Origin: an uncultured Microbacterium sp.
GTDB taxonomy: Bacteria > Actinomycetota > Actinomycetes > Actinomycetales > Microbacteriaceae
NCBI RefSeq assembly: GCF_945952435.1
Contig: NZ_CAMFHZ010000023.1
Location: 1 to 57,205, forward strand
Length of the DNA stretch: 57,205 nucleotides
Direction: 5' to 3'
Shown: positions 55,269 through 57,205 of the stretch, one piece after another
Position numbering within the stretch: position 1 is the first letter of the stretch
Layout: each line of letters opens with the position of its first letter
Notes under the pieces: generated by a model
Database searches by the model: none
What the model was told of the DNA's origin: nothing
Seen by the model: the letters and a program-made list of their open reading frames with translations, nothing else
Made by a program: the position numbers and the translations under genes

Positions 55269-55957
55269 CGATGGGGTCCGCGGATCGCCTCGTCCCGATC
55301 CCCGGGGCTGTGATCCGGCAGCCGTCCCCAGAGCCGGACGACCTCGAGCGGTCGGTCGTGCTGCTGCGTCAGGTTGCGTCCGGAGAGGGTCCGCAGAGGC
55401 TGCTCCGCCTGTACACGCCGGCGCCGACGCTCGCGCTGACGCGGCGAGAGAGCCTGATGCCCGGCTACGACATCGCCGTGGCCGCGGCGGAGCGCCTCGG
55501 ATTCGCACCGGCGATCCGCCCGACCGGCGGCCGCGCCGCCGCCTACGACGAGACGTGCCTCGTCTTCGACCTCGTCGAGCGCGAGGAGTCGCACGCCGAC
55601 CCCACGGCCCTCTTCGCGCAGGCGGGCAGGACGATCGTCGACGCCCTGCGCGGACTCGGCGTCGACGCCCGGCTGGGCGAGGTGCCCGGCGAGTACTGTC
55701 CCGGCGAGTACAGCATCAACGCCCGCGGCGTCGTGAAGCTCGTCGGCACCTCGCAGCGCGGCGTGCGCGGCGCCCGTCTGCTCAGCGGGGTGCTGGCGTT
55801 CGGTCGTGTCGACCACCTCGTCGCGGTGCTCACGGAGGCCAACGCCGCGCTGGGACTCGAGTGGGATCCGCGGACGTTCGGGACGATGCTCACCGAGGCT
55901 CCGGCGGTCTCGCGCAAGGACGTCGAGGAGGCGCTGTCGGGGGCGCTGATCGCCTGA
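55265..55957 (+). CDS. lplA: Lipoate-protein ligase A family protein
   Basis: This 230-residue biotin/lipoate ligase-fold protein should attach lipoate to E2 or GcvH proteins. It has TLALTRRESLMPGYDIAV, the lipoate loop RPTGGRAAAYDETCLVFDL, and SINARGVVKLVGTSQRGVRGARLL with the adenylate-binding Lys. It lacks the extra C-terminal domain of some LplA proteins, so it could also be an octanoyltransferase-like member. The start overlaps the NRDE gene (ATGA), giving a two-gene operon. Confidence 0.85.
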   Translation: MTMGSADRLVPIPGAVIRQPSPEPDDLERSVVLLRQVASGEGPQRLLRLYTPAPTLALTRRESLMPGYDIAVAAAERLGFAPAIRPTGGRAAAYDETCLVFDLVEREESHADPTALFAQAGRTIVDALRGLGVDARLGEVPGEYCPGEYSINARGVVKLVGTSQRGVRGARLLSGVLAFGRVDHLVAVLTEANAALGLEWDPRTFGTMLTEAPAVSRKDVEEALSGALIA

Positions 55958-56236
55958 CCCGCAGGGCGGAACGGTCTACTCAGCGCTGGCGGGCGCACTT
56001 TCTGATGCCGTTGCACCGGATGGTTCTGTCGAGGCGCGCGCCCGCGACCAGTCGGGCAGCCTTCGGGGATGGAACGAGACAGGTGCTGCGATGGAGCGAC
56101 CTGTAGCAACAGCCCCACCCAAACGTTGAGGACGCGTGCTGAAGCTCGTAGCTACCTGCGGCTGGCCCCGGCATGAATACCGTGACCCACTCGTGCCCGC
56201 CGCGCACGCAACACCTCGTCGCGGGAAGGAAGCCAA
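55958..56236. other. Gene-free junction before the accessory segment
   Basis: No gene, tRNA or clear promoter is seen. From about 56,100 the base composition falls and A/T-rich codons appear, marking a change from core to accessory DNA. Confidence 0.5.
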
Positions 56237-56893
56237 ATGCGTAGAGTTATTGACCATGTGTGTCAGCATCTTCCCAAGGGTGACCGAGGGGGTCGACTGA
56301 TGCGCGATGCGGACGTGCGACAGGCACTTCACAAGTGGTTGCACGAGCAACACCAAGATGAACTTCATCAGACGCGGATCGTTGACGAGCTGGCGATCGC
56401 GGGCCAGGTACGGGTTGACACCGCCATGTTGAACGGTTCGTTCGCCGGATTTGAGATCAAGAGCGCCAGCGACACCCTCCGTCGACTTCCGCGGCAAGTC
56501 GAGGTATATTCTGCTGTCCTTGATTACGCGACACTGGTTGTAGCACGTAGTCATGCAGCCAAGGCTAGGCAGCTCCTCCCGCGTTGGTGGGGTGTCGTGG
56601 AGGCAGTCTCCGTGACAGGTGAAGACCGCGTCGTTCTCAGAACGACCCGCGAGCCAAAGCCAAACCCTCGCCTTGAGCCCCGACTTCTGAGCACTTTGCT
56701 GTGGCGGAGCGAAGCGCTAGACGAACTGGAGCTACGAGGCATTGCGGATGGCATCCGAAGCAAGCCGAATCGTGTGCTTTGGGACCGGCTGTGCGACTCG
56801 CTGGACGCCGAGGAAGTCCGCGGGATCGTACGCGAGCGTCTGAAGGCTAGGTCAGGGTGGAGAGCTGAAACGCCACCACTTCAATGTGCCTAA
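56237..56893 (+). CDS. sce7726 family protein
   Basis: This 218-residue protein matches the sce7726 family: RDADVRQALHKWLHEQHQ, IVDELAIAGQVRVDTAMLNGSFAGFEIKSASDTLRRLPRQVEVYSAVLDYATLVVA and LPRWWGVVEAV. The E-x-K (FEIKS) after the VDTAMLNG strand resembles a PD-(D/E)XK nuclease core. Function is unknown. From memory these genes occur in accessory islands beside sce7725 or beta-family genes. The ATG at 56237 has a strong GGAAGGAAG site; MRDADVRQ at 56300 is an alternative nearer the usual family start. Base use is lower in GC than its neighbours. Confidence 0.8.
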   Translation: MRRVIDHVCQHLPKGDRGGRLMRDADVRQALHKWLHEQHQDELHQTRIVDELAIAGQVRVDTAMLNGSFAGFEIKSASDTLRRLPRQVEVYSAVLDYATLVVARSHAAKARQLLPRWWGVVEAVSVTGEDRVVLRTTREPKPNPRLEPRLLSTLLWRSEALDELELRGIADGIRSKPNRVLWDRLCDSLDAEEVRGIVRERLKARSGWRAETPPLQCA

Positions 56894-57205
56894 CGGTGCC
56901 CCACTCTCGCCACTTCCCTGGATTCCCCGGTGTAGCAGTGCGGTCCACGACGGCCTCGATCCAGTCGTCGGCTTGACTCCGCACGGGCGTCGCGTACTCC
57001 CCATGACGAGTAAGTTCGTCGAGTGGGGTGATGAGCGCTGCTCCACCCTTCCCAGACCCGCCCTGCCCCTTGAAGAGTTCTCCCTTTGCGAGGAGGTAGT
57101 CATTGGTCACGGTATAGCGGAACGCCGCGCTAATGCTAATGAATCGGGGATGGGACTGCTGCACGGATAGGTGACAGGTTGTAGTCACGCCGCCAGTGCG
57201 ACGGT
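56847..57205 (-). CDS. 3' end of a probable beta-family protein (runs off the window)
   Basis: The frame is open from the window edge to the stop at 56847, so the 5' end is missing. RYTVTNDYLLAKGELFKGQGG and the C-terminal TPGNPGKWREWGTVRHIEVVAFQL resemble the end of phage T4 beta-like proteins, which I recall beside sce7726 genes. A GTG at 57188 exists but is probably internal. It is convergent with the sce7726 gene, with a 47-nt 3' overlap. Low GC like its neighbour. Confidence 0.5.
   Translation of the reverse strand, partial: RRTGGVTTTCHLSVQQSHPRFISISAAFRYTVTNDYLLAKGELFKGQGGSGKGGAALITPLDELTRHGEYATPVRSQADDWIEAVVDRTATPGNPGKWREWGTVRHIEVVAFQLSTLT

Noticed and set aside
55958..56236. A tRNA or attachment site at the start of the low-GC segment.
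   Set aside because: No cloverleaf or direct repeat could be made out, and the far end of the segment is outside the window.
55976..56554. A 192-codon minus-strand frame before and inside the sce7726 gene.
   Set aside because: It overlaps the sce7726 gene in antisense and has no recognisable domain or ribosome binding site.

Overview
The window is high-GC chromosomal DNA from an actinobacterium. Protein resemblance, the gene set (DtxR-type MntR, DUF6986, RibD-C and HxlR proteins, homodimeric AceE, an HspR/HAIR site at clpB) and a dispersed GTTGAGCGAG...GAGACGAAACGC repeat point to Microbacteriaceae, probably Microbacterium. The genus is an inference. No rRNA, tRNA, CRISPR array, insertion sequence or replication origin was seen.

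Layout. Positions 1-8.6 kb hold mixed housekeeping genes: an M13 peptidase, a MATE exporter, a TrmH-type methyltransferase, the Mn importer mntH with its regulator mntR, and a NagD-like phosphatase. An anmK-ROK-pyrE operon follows (8.6-11.3 kb). At 12.0-14.6 kb lies a GlcG-like gene with malate synthase G. Positions 15.3-29 kb hold xthA, a HAD phosphatase with a repeat-built N-terminus, a damaged-looking HigBA pair, an HxlR/RibD-C/VOC group whose VOC gene has an internal stop, a two-component system, a BenE-like transporter, a NatAB-like ABC exporter, a nitroreductase, and divergent GH15 and glucose-6-phosphate dehydrogenase-like genes.

From 29 to 53 kb lies a purine/allantoin catabolic region, interrupted only by clpB, aceE, an SDR and a peroxiredoxin. 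It has an NCS2 permease, an 8-oxoguanine deaminase-type amidohydrolase, uricase with HIU hydrolase and OHCU decarboxylase, allantoinase, ureidoglycine aminohydrolase, the glyoxylate-to-glycerate branch (gcl, hyi, glxR, glxK), malic enzyme, two HpcH/HpaI-type lyases and an IclR regulator. Together they take urate to allantoin and allantoate, and glyoxylate to phosphoglycerate. Malate synthase and malic enzyme offer a second route for glyoxylate. Allantoate amidohydrolase, ureidoglycolate cleavage and xanthine dehydrogenase are not in the window.

The last 4 kb hold coaBC, an NRDE/TANGO2-like gene, lplA, and then a lower-GC accessory segment with an sce7726-family gene and the 3' end of what looks like a beta-family protein.

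Two regulatory patterns stand out. First, six promoters of the purine/glyoxylate genes each carry two copies of a degenerate palindrome, TTYCR-N5-YGGAA, with centres exactly 21 bp apart. This suggests one regulon, most likely run by the IclR protein encoded at 44889. Second, about fifteen other genes have a TANNNT box ending 6-7 nt before the start codon and no ribosome binding site. This is the signature of leaderless transcripts, and it fixes several start codons.
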